Shown: one piece after another, positions 8,293-17,166 of the stretch
Layout of the letters: every line of letters begins with the position of its first letter
Position numbering within the stretch: position 1 is the stretch's first letter
Source: Carboxydothermus pertinax
Lineage (GTDB): Bacteria; Bacillota; Z-2901; Carboxydothermales; Carboxydothermaceae
Direction of reading: 5' to 3'
DNA length: 49,002 nt
NCBI RefSeq assembly: GCF_001950255.1
Contig: NZ_BDJK01000015.1
Coordinates: 46,443-95,444 of the forward strand
The notes under the pieces: model-generated
The model's database searches: none
What the model was told of the DNA's origin: nothing
The model's input: only the letters and a program-made list of their open reading frames with translations
Program-made: the position numbers and the translations under genes

Positions 8293-9078
8293 ATGATTCG
8301 GTCTCTTTATTCAGGGGTTTCGGGATTAAGAAGCCACCAAACCAGAATGGATGTAATTGCAAATAACATTTCCAATGTGAATACTATTGGCTTTAAATCT
8401 AATCGGGTGAACTTTGAAGATTTATTATATCAAAAAGCTGGTCAAACAGGTGTATATCCGGCGTATGTGGGTCTTGGAGTTGCTGTTTCTGGTATTGACA
8501 CAATTTTTACCCAGGGGGGACTAAAGGCTACAGGGCGTCCTTTAGATGTTGCGATCCAAGGTAATGGCTTTTTTGTTTTAAAAGATCCTACTACTAATAT
8601 GACCTATTATTCCCGGGAAGGTGTTTTCTATATTGATAAAAATGGCTATTTAATTAATAGTCATGGCTACCGGGTTCAGAAGGTTAATGGCGGTGATATC
8701 CAAATAAACAATCCCGATCAAGTGGTAACCTTGAATATTAAAAACGATGGTACCATTGAATTGATTTATGCCAATGGGACGACAGATACTTCTAATCAGA
8801 TTGGTTTAATGAACTTTAAAAATCCTGAAACTTTAGAACGAGTGGGTCAAAATGTTTACAGAACAACAACTAATACTTCAAGCTCATTTGCTCAACCTCA
8901 AGCTCCGGGGCAATCTGGACTTGGTACACTCGCTTCCGGTTTTTTAGAAATGTCCAACGTGGACTTGGCCAGTGAATTTACGGAAATGATCGTTACCCAA
9001 AGGGGGTATCAAGCCAATGCCCGGGTGATAACTACCTCCGACCAAATGTTACAGGAACTTTTAGATATTAAGCGCTAA
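8293..9078 (+). CDS. flgE: Flagellar hook protein FlgE (short FlgG-like Firmicutes form)
   Basis: 261 residues with the axial-protein signatures at both ends: MDVIANNISNVNTIGFKSNR (residues 20-39) and the C-terminal FLEMSNVDLASEFTEMIVTQRGYQANARVI. The central GNGFFVLKD motif is shared by FlgE, FlgF and FlgG. Sequence and length resemble FlgG, but position directly after fliK-flgD matches the short hook protein of Bacillus, so hook is the better call. Distal rod protein is the alternative. GGGGG precedes the ATG. Confidence 0.85.
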   Translation: MIRSLYSGVSGLRSHQTRMDVIANNISNVNTIGFKSNRVNFEDLLYQKAGQTGVYPAYVGLGVAVSGIDTIFTQGGLKATGRPLDVAIQGNGFFVLKDPTTNMTYYSREGVFYIDKNGYLINSHGYRVQKVNGGDIQINNPDQVVTLNIKNDGTIELIYANGTTDTSNQIGLMNFKNPETLERVGQNVYRTTTNTSSSFAQPQAPGQSGLGTLASGFLEMSNVDLASEFTEMIVTQRGYQANARVITTSDQMLQELLDIKR

Positions 9079-9098
9079 GATTTGAGGTGAAAATAAAA

Positions 9099-9569
9099 GT
9101 GGCCAAGGGGAAAACAATTTTGCTAATTGTCATCGTAGCGATAGTTGCGGTGTTAGCGGGTTTAGGTGGAGCTTACTTTTTATTTGGTAAAAATTCCGGG
9201 GCGGCGGCCAAAGAGCCGCCCCCGACCCCAACAGTTATTGCTAAGTTAGGGGACATAGTGGTGAATTTGGCAGACGAAGATACTCCGCGGTATTTACGGG
9301 TTGGAGTTAATGTAGAAATTGAAGGGCAAGGGGAATCGGCTACAAAAGTTTTTGATGAAAAAAGTGTCGTCTTTAAAGACAGGGTGATATCTTTTTTAAG
9401 AAGTAAAAAATCTACAGATTTAATTGGTGATAATTCCAGCGATAAGTTAAAAGGGGAAATGTTAAAAGTTTTACAGGATACTGCTGCAGAACTCAACAAA
9501 AAGGTACAGAAAAAAGCTGATAAAATTACCATTGTTAATGTGTATTTTAGTGATTTCATTATTCAATAG
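9099..9569 (+). CDS. fliL: Flagellar basal body-associated protein FliL
   Basis: 156 residues from GTG 9099, chosen over the upstream in-frame GTG 9087 because GAGGTGA (9084-9090) is spaced correctly for the later codon. One N-terminal membrane segment (about residues 6-28) is followed by an Ala/Pro-rich linker and a periplasmic domain (KLGDIVVNLADEDTPRYLRV, then VFKDRVISFLRSKK) typical of FliL. FliL surrounds or supports the stator units near the MS ring. Confidence 0.93.
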   Translation: MAKGKTILLIVIVAIVAVLAGLGGAYFLFGKNSGAAAKEPPPTPTVIAKLGDIVVNLADEDTPRYLRVGVNVEIEGQGESATKVFDEKSVVFKDRVISFLRSKKSTDLIGDNSSDKLKGEMLKVLQDTAAELNKKVQKKADKITIVNVYFSDFIIQ

Positions 9570-9582
9570 GGGAGGTAGTTTT

Positions 9583-9957
9583 TTGGGTATCCGCGATGTG
9601 GACGAATTTATAAAAAAAATTTCCGAAGATGTTCCTACCTACCGTAAACCCGAATTTTTACCCTTAGAACCGGCGGTAGTAAGGCGGGCAAAATTACCCA
9701 TAACCGTTTTAAATGATATTAAAATGGATATCGTCGCCCGTATGGGTACTACTGAACTGACCGTGCGCCAGCTATTGGCTTTAAAAGAAGGAGATGTGTT
9801 AGAGTTAGATAAAAGTATTGGCGATTTAATCGATCTTTTTATTGACGACCGTAGATTTGCGGTGGGGGAAGTGGTGGTTATAAATGAAATGTACGGGGTG
9901 AGGATAACCGGGTATTCTGAAGAAGATGCCGGGAAAGAGGCGAAAAAAATTGGATAG
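9583..9957 (+). CDS. fliN: Short FliN-type motor switch protein (SpoA domain)
   Basis: 124 residues from TTG 9583, placed after GGGGAGGT (9569-9576). The C-terminal 75 residues form a SpoA/FliN domain: LPITVLNDIKMDIVARMG, LLALKEGDVLELDK, RRFAVGEVVVINEMYGVRI. There is no CheC-like part. A second FliN-family protein (FliY) is encoded at 22600-23646, so the rotor C-ring may contain two FliN types, or this one may serve export docking. Lies between fliL and fliO. Confidence 0.85.
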   Translation: MGIRDVDEFIKKISEDVPTYRKPEFLPLEPAVVRRAKLPITVLNDIKMDIVARMGTTELTVRQLLALKEGDVLELDKSIGDLIDLFIDDRRFAVGEVVVINEMYGVRITGYSEEDAGKEAKKIG

Positions 9958-10297
9958 TTATTTTGGACAGGCTTTATGGTCGCTTTTGGTACTGTTTATA
10001 ATAATTGCCGGTTTGTTTTTTTTAGCTCGTTACGTAAAAAACTACCGTATTGGTTATAAAAGCCGTTATATTGAGATCTTAGATCGCTTGTTGCTTTCGC
10101 CGAAATCAGGAGTTGTTCTTTTAAAAGTTAACGGGAAATATTATTTGGCAGGATTTGGTGAGGAAAACGTTTCCCTTATTGATGTTTATGATAAAGAGCC
10201 CGAAGAAATTCCCGGAATAGCCGGTACTTTTGATATACACTTAAGCAAAAAAATAAATGAAGTTGTGGGGCAGATAAAAAGTGGCAGAAAAAATTAA
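9950..10297 (+). CDS. fliO: Flagellar biosynthetic protein FliO
   Basis: About 115 residues from TTG 9950, which overlaps the fliN stop and follows AAAGAGG; an in-frame ATG at 9926 lacks a good ribosome binding site but remains possible. One membrane segment (WSLLVLFIIIAGLFFLARYV) is followed by a cytoplasmic domain with LDRLLLSPKSGVVLLKVNGKYYL, typical of FliO/FliZ. FliO helps assemble FliP in the export gate. It sits directly before fliP with a 17-base overlap. Confidence 0.87.
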   Translation: MDSYFGQALWSLLVLFIIIAGLFFLARYVKNYRIGYKSRYIEILDRLLLSPKSGVVLLKVNGKYYLAGFGEENVSLIDVYDKEPEEIPGIAGTFDIHLSKKINEVVGQIKSGRKN

Positions 10298-11048
10298 AAA
10301 GTTGGGACTAATTGGGTTTTTATTACTAATTCTAATCAGTTTCTTAACTTCCAGTGCTTGGGCAGAACCGCTTACTATCCCCAATATCCAACTTAATATT
10401 AACGGTCAGGGTTCACCCCAGGAAGTGGTGAATTCTGTAAAGCTATTGGTACTACTGACGATCTTAGCTTTAGTTCCGGCCTTTTTGCTTCTGATGACTT
10501 CCTTTACCCGGATTGTGGTGGTGCTGTCACTACTGAGAAATGCCTTAGGAACGCAGCAAGCGCCACCTAATCAGGTTTTAATTGGACTTGCAGTGTTTTT
10601 AACAATTTTTATAATGTCTCCGGTGATAAATCAGATTAACCAGCAGGCAATCCAGCCTTATTTAAACAACAAAATTTCCCAGGAACAAGCTATTCGGGCG
10701 GCGGAAGCTCCTCTTAAAGATTTTATGTTAAAACAAACCCGGGAAAAAGATTTAGCCCTTTTTATCGACTTGGCCAAATTGCCACGTCCCCGAACCAAAG
10801 ATGATGTACCGTTTACCGTGGTGGTTCCGGCGTTTATCATCAGTGAACTAAAAACAGCTTTTCAAATGGGATTTATGCTATTTATCCCTTTTTTAATAAT
10901 AGACATGGTTGTCGCCAGTATTTTAATGTCGATGGGAATGTTTATGATTCCGCCAATGCTGGTAGCTTTACCGTTTAAACTTTTACTTTTTGTTTTGGCT
11001 GATGGTTGGTATTTAGTTGTTAAAAGCTTGGTGACTAGTTTTTCGTAA
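10281..11048 (+). CDS. fliP: Flagellar export gate protein FliP
   Basis: 255 residues from GTG 10281. A cleavable signal peptide is apparent (hydrophobic LGLIGFLLLILISFLTSSAWA then EP), as is usual for FliP. The signature LLLMTSFTRIVVVLSLLRNALG and the later FLIIDMVVASILMSMGM are diagnostic. About four membrane segments follow the signal. FliP forms the core of the FliP5-Q4-R1 export channel. Confidence 0.97.
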   Translation: MAEKIKKLGLIGFLLLILISFLTSSAWAEPLTIPNIQLNINGQGSPQEVVNSVKLLVLLTILALVPAFLLLMTSFTRIVVVLSLLRNALGTQQAPPNQVLIGLAVFLTIFIMSPVINQINQQAIQPYLNNKISQEQAIRAAEAPLKDFMLKQTREKDLALFIDLAKLPRPRTKDDVPFTVVVPAFIISELKTAFQMGFMLFIPFLIIDMVVASILMSMGMFMIPPMLVALPFKLLLFVLADGWYLVVKSLVTSFS

Positions 11049-11072
11049 AACCGGCAGGAAAGAAGGGAAAGG

Positions 11073-11342
11073 ATGGCATCATCGTATTTTATCCATTTAG
11101 CCCAAAAAAGCTTTACGGTTTTAATGCTTTTGGTTGGCCCACCTTTAATTGTTTCGTTAGTGGTAGGTCTTGTTATAGGAATTTTTCAAGCGGCAACGCA
11201 AATTCAAGAACAAACTTTAACTTTTGTTCCTAAATTAATTGCCGTGTTTTTAACGCTTTTACTCTTAAGCGGCTGGATGCTAAATTTAATGGTGGATTTT
11301 ACAGGACAGATGTTTCAAGAAATGGCTAAAGTTCGTTTTTAG
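11073..11342 (+). CDS. fliQ: Flagellar export gate protein FliQ
   Basis: 89 residues with two membrane helices (about 17-40 and 52-75). The conserved stretch VGLVIGIFQAATQIQEQTL followed by FVPKLIAV is the FliQ signature. FliQ is the small channel-forming subunit around FliP and FliR. It is placed between fliP and fliR, as in nearly all bacteria. Confidence 0.97.
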   Translation: MASSYFIHLAQKSFTVLMLLVGPPLIVSLVVGLVIGIFQAATQIQEQTLTFVPKLIAVFLTLLLLSGWMLNLMVDFTGQMFQEMAKVRF

Positions 11343-11355
11343 GAGTTAGCTTTCG

Positions 11356-12123
11356 ATGAAACAATGGCTTATTTTACTTATAATTACTGCAAGATTAGCA
11401 GGTTTTATTGGCATATCCCCATTAATATTTCCGTTACGGGGATTACCAGCGGCAGTGAAAGCCTTTTTTACTTTGATTTTGGCATATCTACTATTACCGG
11501 TGCTTTATGGAAAGTTTGCTACAATTAATGTTCAAGCAAATTTTTTCCCTCTACTTATATCTGAAAGCTTGATTGGGCTGTTGCTTGGATTTATTACTTT
11601 GTTATTTGCTAATTTGTACCTTACTGCTGGACAATATCTGGATCTAACCTCCGGATTAAGTGCAGCAACACTATTTGACCCTTTTACCCAAATAAATGCT
11701 GGTTTGCTGGCAAATTTTTTGTACTTATACGGAATATTAAATTATTTAATAGCCAATGGCCACCATCGGCTTCTCACTTTTTTAGCGATAAGTTATCAGT
11801 TTATTCCACCTGGGAAATTTATACCGGATGTGAGTTTAGCCGAGTTTCTCCTTAAAATCTTTGCTTTAGTTATGTTAGTGGCTTTGGAAGTAGCGATTCC
11901 TTTTATAATGGTGATGGTTATTTCTGATTTAGCTTTAGGGATATTGGCGCGAACGGCTCCGCAAATGAATGTGTTTATGTTAAGTTTTGGTTTAAAAATT
12001 CTCTTAGCCCTTTTTACCTTATGGCTTTTGCTTCCGGGAATTTCTTATTTTACCGGAATTTTTTTAGAATTAACTGAGAAAAATCTTTTGCAATTCGTAA
12101 GGGGAATAGGCTATGGCGGATGA
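11356..12123 (+). CDS. fliR: Flagellar export gate protein FliR
   Basis: 255 residues, highly hydrophobic with about six membrane segments. The segments ARLAGFIGISPLIFPLRGLP and GQYLDLTSGLSAATLFDP match conserved FliR stretches. FliR closes the export channel with FliP and FliQ and contacts FlhB. The end overlaps flhB by 11 bases, which suggests translational coupling. Confidence 0.95.
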   Translation: MKQWLILLIITARLAGFIGISPLIFPLRGLPAAVKAFFTLILAYLLLPVLYGKFATINVQANFFPLLISESLIGLLLGFITLLFANLYLTAGQYLDLTSGLSAATLFDPFTQINAGLLANFLYLYGILNYLIANGHHRLLTFLAISYQFIPPGKFIPDVSLAEFLLKIFALVMLVALEVAIPFIMVMVISDLALGILARTAPQMNVFMLSFGLKILLALFTLWLLLPGISYFTGIFLELTEKNLLQFVRGIGYGG

Positions 12124-13183
12124 ACAGAAAGACCAGCGTACGGAAGAAGCAACTCCCCGCCGGATAGCCGAGGCCAGGCGCCGTGGACAGGTTTTTAAAA
12201 GCCAGGAACTAAATTTTGCCGTAATGTTTTTAATTACCTTTTTACTCTTACTTTTGTTAGGACCAAATCTTTATCAACAGTTTTACCTGCTAAGCCGCAG
12301 CATTTTTGGTAATCTGTTTTTAAATCTAACCCCTACTTCTACTCGAAGATTATTGCTGGATTATTTTCTCTGGAGTTTTAAAATTGTTTTACCGTTTTTC
12401 CTTTTGGCGCTGATAGTGGGAATAGTTTTAAATTTAGTGCAAGTGGGATTTATCTTGACTTCGGAGCCGTTAAAGCCAAGTTGGGAAAGAATAAATCCGG
12501 TCGCTGGTATTGGTAGGATTTTTAGTCGGAGAAATTTAGTTGAACTTGCCAAAAACTTTTTCAAATTTAGCCTTTTAGTGGTGGTTATATTCTTGCGGGT
12601 TAAAAATAATTTGCCGCTTATCTTTCAAACTATCGGGCAAGCGCCGGCAGAATATTTTAATGGCTATTTTAGTTTAACAAAAAAAATGGCCCTTGATACG
12701 CTCCTGGTGCTGTTTTTGTTTGGAATAGCCGACTACTGGTATCAACGACGGGAATATTATCAATCTCTAAAAATGACTAAACAAGAAGTAAAAGAGGAAT
12801 ACCGCCAAACTGAAGGGGATCCCTTAATTAAAGCCCGGCTGCGCGAGCGCCAGCGTCAAATTGCCTTAAACCAAATAGCCCGGGAGGTCCCTAAAGCCAC
12901 CGTTGTCATTACAAACCCGGTGCATTTGGCCGTTGCTTTAAAATACGAACGAGGCAAAATGGCGGCTCCTAAAGTGGTAGCTAAAGGAGCCGGTTTTTTG
13001 GCGGAAAAGATTAAGGAAATAGCCCGGGCCCATCAGGTGGAAATTGTGGAAAACGTTGAGGTTGCCCGGTTTTTATATAAAAACTGTGAAGTAGGCGAGG
13101 AAATTCCCGTAGAGCTTTACAATGCTGTGGCGGAAATCATAGCTTTAGTCTACCGTAAAAAAAAGAAACGGATAAGTTGGTGA
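12113..13183 (+). CDS. flhB: Flagellar export substrate-specificity protein FlhB
   Basis: 356 residues. The N-terminus has the family motif DQRTEEATPRRIAEARRRGQ, then four membrane helices, then the cytoplasmic domain with KEEYRQTEGDPLIKARLRER. The autocleavage site, normally NPTH, reads NPVH here (residues 268-271, bases 12914-12925). Asn and Pro, between which the chain is cut, are kept. FlhB works with FliK to switch export from hook to filament proteins. Confidence 0.96.
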   Translation: MADEQKDQRTEEATPRRIAEARRRGQVFKSQELNFAVMFLITFLLLLLLGPNLYQQFYLLSRSIFGNLFLNLTPTSTRRLLLDYFLWSFKIVLPFFLLALIVGIVLNLVQVGFILTSEPLKPSWERINPVAGIGRIFSRRNLVELAKNFFKFSLLVVVIFLRVKNNLPLIFQTIGQAPAEYFNGYFSLTKKMALDTLLVLFLFGIADYWYQRREYYQSLKMTKQEVKEEYRQTEGDPLIKARLRERQRQIALNQIAREVPKATVVITNPVHLAVALKYERGKMAAPKVVAKGAGFLAEKIKEIARAHQVEIVENVEVARFLYKNCEVGEEIPVELYNAVAEIIALVYRKKKKRISW

Positions 13184-13187
13184 GATA

Positions 13188-15239
13188 ATGGCTCCTACTT
13201 CTAAAGGAAATTCTTTTTTACGAAATAATTATGATTTAGTAGTGGCGGGGTTTGTAATCTTAACTTTGGTCTTAATTATTATCCCTTTACCTCCCTTTAT
13301 GTTGGATATTTTATTGGTTTTTAGCATTACTTTTTCCTTGGTAATTTTACTTATAACTTTGTTTACCACCGAACCGCTCCAGTTTTCTATTTTCCCCACA
13401 CTATTGCTCGTGATGACGTTATATCGCCTGGCATTAAACATTTCTTCCACTCGCCTTATTTTAAGCCAGGCGGCAGCCGGACAGGTAATTCAGGCTTTTG
13501 GCAGCTTTGTGGTAGGTGGTAGCTATGTGGTTGGTTTTGTGGTTTTCTTAATTATTACGGTTATTCAATTTGTAGTCATAACCAACGGCTCTGGCCGGGT
13601 GGCGGAAGTGGCGGCTCGTTTTACTTTAGATGCCATGCCGGGTAAGCAAATGGCCATTGATGCGGAATTTAACGCAGGGTTAATCACCGAACAGGAAGCC
13701 CGGCAAAAACGGCGTAAGCTCCAGCGGGAAGCGGATTTTTTTGGTGCTATGGATGGTGCCAGCAAATTTGTGCGCGGAGATGCTATTGCGGGGATAGTTA
13801 TTTTATTGATAAACATCATAGGTGGTTTTATTATTGGTGTTTTGCAGTTAAAAATGTCAGTATTACAAGCCCTGCAAACCTATACTGTGCTTACCATTGG
13901 TGATGGTCTGGTAAGCCAAATACCGGCTTTGTTAATTTCTACGGCTACCGGTATCTTAGTGACCAGGGCTTCGGCAGAAGAAAATTTCGGCCGCGAATTT
14001 ACCAAGCAAATTGGGGGTTTTCCTAAGGTCCTGATCATGGCTGCGTTCATCATCTTTTTCTTAGGGTTAATCCCTGCGATGCCGAATTTTTTGTTTATTT
14101 CGTTAGCGGGGATTTTAGGTTACGGGGGCTACCTGGCGGTTCGTTATACCGGACAGGTAAAAGAGAAAGCTCTGCAACCGGTGGAAGTACCAAAGAAACG
14201 GGAACCGGAAAATGTTCTAAGCTATTTTAATATAGATCCTCTGGAAATCGAAATTGGTTATAACTTAATTACCTTAACCGATGAAACCCAGGGGGGAGAT
14301 TTGTTAGGAAGGCTTGCTGCTGTACGAAGACAGCTAGCGATTGAAATGGGGCTTTACGTTCGGCCTATTAGAATTCGGGATAATTTGCAACTACCGCCCA
14401 ATCAATACGTTTTTAAACTGCGAGGGGCAGAAGCTGAAAAAGGAGAGTTGCTACCGGGGTATGTGTTAGTTTTAGACCCTACGGGAGAAAAAACTCCTGA
14501 ACAGGGTATTCCTACTAAAGAGCCGGCGTTTGGTTTAGAGGCCTGGTGGGTACGAGAAAATCAAAAAGCAAACTTAGAGCTGGAAGGATTTACCGTCATT
14601 GAACCTTCAGCGGTATTGGTAACCCACCTTACCGAATTTATTAAGAAAAATGCTGCGGATATTTTAGGACGTCAGGAGGTAAAAGAACTTTTAGATACCT
14701 TAAAACAATCGCAACCGGCAGTGGTTGATGAGGTTTATCCAGAACTTTTGAGCATTGGCGAAATCCAAAAAGTGCTGCAAAGCCTTTTAAAAGAAAATGT
14801 TTCTATCCGGGATTTAACCAGTATTTTAGAAGCTTTAGCCGATGCTGTTCGCCAGAATCGGGATCCCGACTATTTAATTGAACAAGTTCGGCAAAAGATT
14901 CGTCGGCAAATTGTACGTCAATATTTACGTGATGGCAAGCTTTACGCTGTGACCCTAACTCCCCACTGGGAACAGCAAATTGCCGAGAGCTTGCAACCAA
15001 CTTCTCTGGGGATTTACCCTTTAATGGATACTGCAAAAACTGAACAGTTTATTGAAAAAGTAAAACAAAATTTAACTGAAATTGCACGGAAGGGATTAAA
15101 CCCGATAATCATTACTTCTAGCAGGGTGCGGTTACCTTTGCGGCGCTTGCTGGATCGTTTTTATCCCCAGGCGGTTTTACTTAGCATCAATGAAATTCCA
15201 CCGGATATTGATGTGGAAATCGTAGGGACGGTGAGTTAA
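13188..15239 (+). CDS. flhA: Flagellar export gate protein FlhA
   Basis: 683 residues, full length. The N-terminal half has about eight membrane helices and the conserved FHIPEP-type cytoplasmic loop (RFTLDAMPGKQMAIDAEFNA; RREADFFGAMDGASKFVRGD-like stretch). The C-terminal half is the soluble ring that receives chaperone-substrate complexes. FlhA couples proton flow to export. It starts 5 bases after flhB. Confidence 0.98.
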   Translation: MAPTSKGNSFLRNNYDLVVAGFVILTLVLIIIPLPPFMLDILLVFSITFSLVILLITLFTTEPLQFSIFPTLLLVMTLYRLALNISSTRLILSQAAAGQVIQAFGSFVVGGSYVVGFVVFLIITVIQFVVITNGSGRVAEVAARFTLDAMPGKQMAIDAEFNAGLITEQEARQKRRKLQREADFFGAMDGASKFVRGDAIAGIVILLINIIGGFIIGVLQLKMSVLQALQTYTVLTIGDGLVSQIPALLISTATGILVTRASAEENFGREFTKQIGGFPKVLIMAAFIIFFLGLIPAMPNFLFISLAGILGYGGYLAVRYTGQVKEKALQPVEVPKKREPENVLSYFNIDPLEIEIGYNLITLTDETQGGDLLGRLAAVRRQLAIEMGLYVRPIRIRDNLQLPPNQYVFKLRGAEAEKGELLPGYVLVLDPTGEKTPEQGIPTKEPAFGLEAWWVRENQKANLELEGFTVIEPSAVLVTHLTEFIKKNAADILGRQEVKELLDTLKQSQPAVVDEVYPELLSIGEIQKVLQSLLKENVSIRDLTSILEALADAVRQNRDPDYLIEQVRQKIRRQIVRQYLRDGKLYAVTLTPHWEQQIAESLQPTSLGIYPLMDTAKTEQFIEKVKQNLTEIARKGLNPIIITSSRVRLPLRRLLDRFYPQAVLLSINEIPPDIDVEIVGTVS

Positions 15240-15240
15240 G

Positions 15241-16293
15241 ATGAAAATTAAAAAGTACACGGCAAAGGATATGGCGGAAGCACTTCAGATGATAAAGTTT
15301 GATTTAGGGCCGGAGGCAATAATTTTAGAAAGCCGAACGGTGCGACAACCGGGAATCCTCGGCTTTTTTAAACCACCGGTTTTTGAAGTGCTGGCAGCAG
15401 TTGATGAAACCCCAAAACCCAAGGGGGAGGGGCTTAAAGAATCCTTTGAAGTTAAAAAAGACCTGGCAGAGTTAAAGTTACTGGTGAAAGATTTAGCAAG
15501 GGTTACCGGAACTGAGGCCGGTAATTTTGCCCTTTGGCGGGAACGTTTATTAAAACTTGAGCTTGCTCCGGATATTGTGGAACAAATTTTACTGGAGCTA
15601 CAAGATGTTTTAGAGGAAGTATCTCCCGATGAGGCAGAAGGCGAAGAAATGGTAAGACAGTATTTGCTAAAATTACTTAAACCGTATTACAGCGACTTCA
15701 AAGATTTTCCCTTAAAAGCATTAATAGGACCCACGGGTGTTGGCAAAACCACAACTTTAGCCAAAATTGCCGGGCGTTTAGCAATCCATGAAGAAAAACC
15801 TGTCCGTTTTATTACTTTAGACACTTTTCGGGTAGGTGCGGTAGAGCAACTGAAAATTTACGGCAAATACCTGGGCTCGACGGTGAAAGTAGCAAGTTCT
15901 CCTATGGAACTCTGGCGGGCAGTGCAGAAACAAAATGAAGGTGAAACAATATTTATTGATACCGCCGGCCGTCCTTCCAAAAAACAAAGTCAAATCCAAG
16001 AGTTGGCCGCCTTTTTAGAAGCAGTAAAAAAGGATAAAGATATTTATCTGGTAATCAGTGCCACATCAAAGCCGGAAGATGCGGAAAAAATTGCCAAAGA
16101 TTTTTCCCCTTGTGGCTTTAATAAATTTATTATTACAAAGCTTGATGAAACCGAACGGTTTGGGGTATTAATCAATTTAATCGTCAAATTTCAAAAACCG
16201 ATTGCTTATTTAGGTGTTGGGCAAAATGTTCCCGATGATTTAATAGTTGCTACCCCTGAGCTTATCGTGGAACAGGTGTGGAAGGGGTGGTAG
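15241..16293 (+). CDS. flhF: Flagellar placement GTPase FlhF
   Basis: 350 residues. An N-terminal B domain begins with KKYTAKDMAEALQMIKFDLG, and an SRP-type GTPase domain follows: G1 GPTGVGKTTT (near residue 162), DTFRVGAVEQLKIY, G3 DTAGRPSKK, and G4 TKLDET. FlhF marks the site of flagellum assembly and is related to Ffh and FtsY. The stop overlaps the possible first start of flhG, the partner ATPase. Confidence 0.96.
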   Translation: MKIKKYTAKDMAEALQMIKFDLGPEAIILESRTVRQPGILGFFKPPVFEVLAAVDETPKPKGEGLKESFEVKKDLAELKLLVKDLARVTGTEAGNFALWRERLLKLELAPDIVEQILLELQDVLEEVSPDEAEGEEMVRQYLLKLLKPYYSDFKDFPLKALIGPTGVGKTTTLAKIAGRLAIHEEKPVRFITLDTFRVGAVEQLKIYGKYLGSTVKVASSPMELWRAVQKQNEGETIFIDTAGRPSKKQSQIQELAAFLEAVKKDKDIYLVISATSKPEDAEKIAKDFSPCGFNKFIITKLDETERFGVLINLIVKFQKPIAYLGVGQNVPDDLIVATPELIVEQVWKGW

Positions 16294-16295
16294 AA

Positions 16296-17159
16296 ATGTA
16301 TCAGCAAGCTTTTGGTTTAATTAAAAATAAGAGCGAAAACGGGTTAAACGCTTCTTCCCAGAGGATTATTGCGGTAACCAGTGGCAAGGGAGGGGTGGGA
16401 AAGTCCAATTTTGTAGCAAACTTAGCTTTGGCCTTGGCAGACCTTGCTAAAAAAGTCTTAATTTTAGATGCGGACTTGGGTCTTGCTAATGTGGAACTTC
16501 TTTTTGGAGTAACTCCCCAATGCACTTTGCTTGACTATTTAAATAGCGAAAAAGAGGTTAATGATTTAATTACTCCTTTAAAATCTAATGTCGATTTAAT
16601 ATCTGGCGGTGCCGGACTTTTGGAGTTAACAACGTTAACTGTCAAACAAAGGAAAAAAATTATCCAGCTAATTGAAAATCTTCCCCAAAATTATGATATA
16701 ATCTTAATTGATACTGGAGCTGGAATTAATAAGGAAGTAATGAGTTTTGTAGCAGCGGCTAGAGAGGTAATTTTAATAATTACGCCGGAACCAACTTCCA
16801 TTACCGACGCCTACACTATGCTTAAAATGCTGGCCCGCCATCAGCTTAACCAAAAAATTTATTTAGTTGTAAACCGAGTCAGAGATGAAAAAGAAGGAGA
16901 AAAAATTGCCGAACGAATTTTGCTCGCAGCCAATAAATATTTAAATCTTCACCCGGAAAAACTTGGCTTTCTTGTGGAAGACCGAAATCTTCCCGAAGCT
17001 GTAAGGCAGATGAAGCCGTGTTATTGGAAATTTCCCAATAGTTTGGTGACCAAGAATCTCAAAGGGATCGCCCGTAAACTTACTACTGAAACCTTGACTG
17101 AACAGAAAAATGATAACTTTGCGGGTTTTTTTACCAAGCTTTTAAGAATATTCGGATAG
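16296..17159 (+). CDS. flhG: Flagellar number regulator FlhG (MinD-like ATPase)
   Basis: 287 residues from ATG 16296, preceded by GGGGTGG; an upstream in-frame GTG 16278 would overlap flhF. It has the deviant Walker A GKGGVGKSN near residues 28-36, the switch-like DADLGLANVELLFG, and DTGAGINKEV, all typical of the MinD/ParA family FlhG (YlxH). Its ATPase activity controls flagellar number with FlhF. A C-terminal amphipathic tail (FFTKLLRIFG) could mediate membrane binding. Confidence 0.93.
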   Translation: MYQQAFGLIKNKSENGLNASSQRIIAVTSGKGGVGKSNFVANLALALADLAKKVLILDADLGLANVELLFGVTPQCTLLDYLNSEKEVNDLITPLKSNVDLISGGAGLLELTTLTVKQRKKIIQLIENLPQNYDIILIDTGAGINKEVMSFVAAAREVILIITPEPTSITDAYTMLKMLARHQLNQKIYLVVNRVRDEKEGEKIAERILLAANKYLNLHPEKLGFLVEDRNLPEAVRQMKPCYWKFPNSLVTKNLKGIARKLTTETLTEQKNDNFAGFFTKLLRIFG

Positions 17160-17166
17160 GTGGTAT

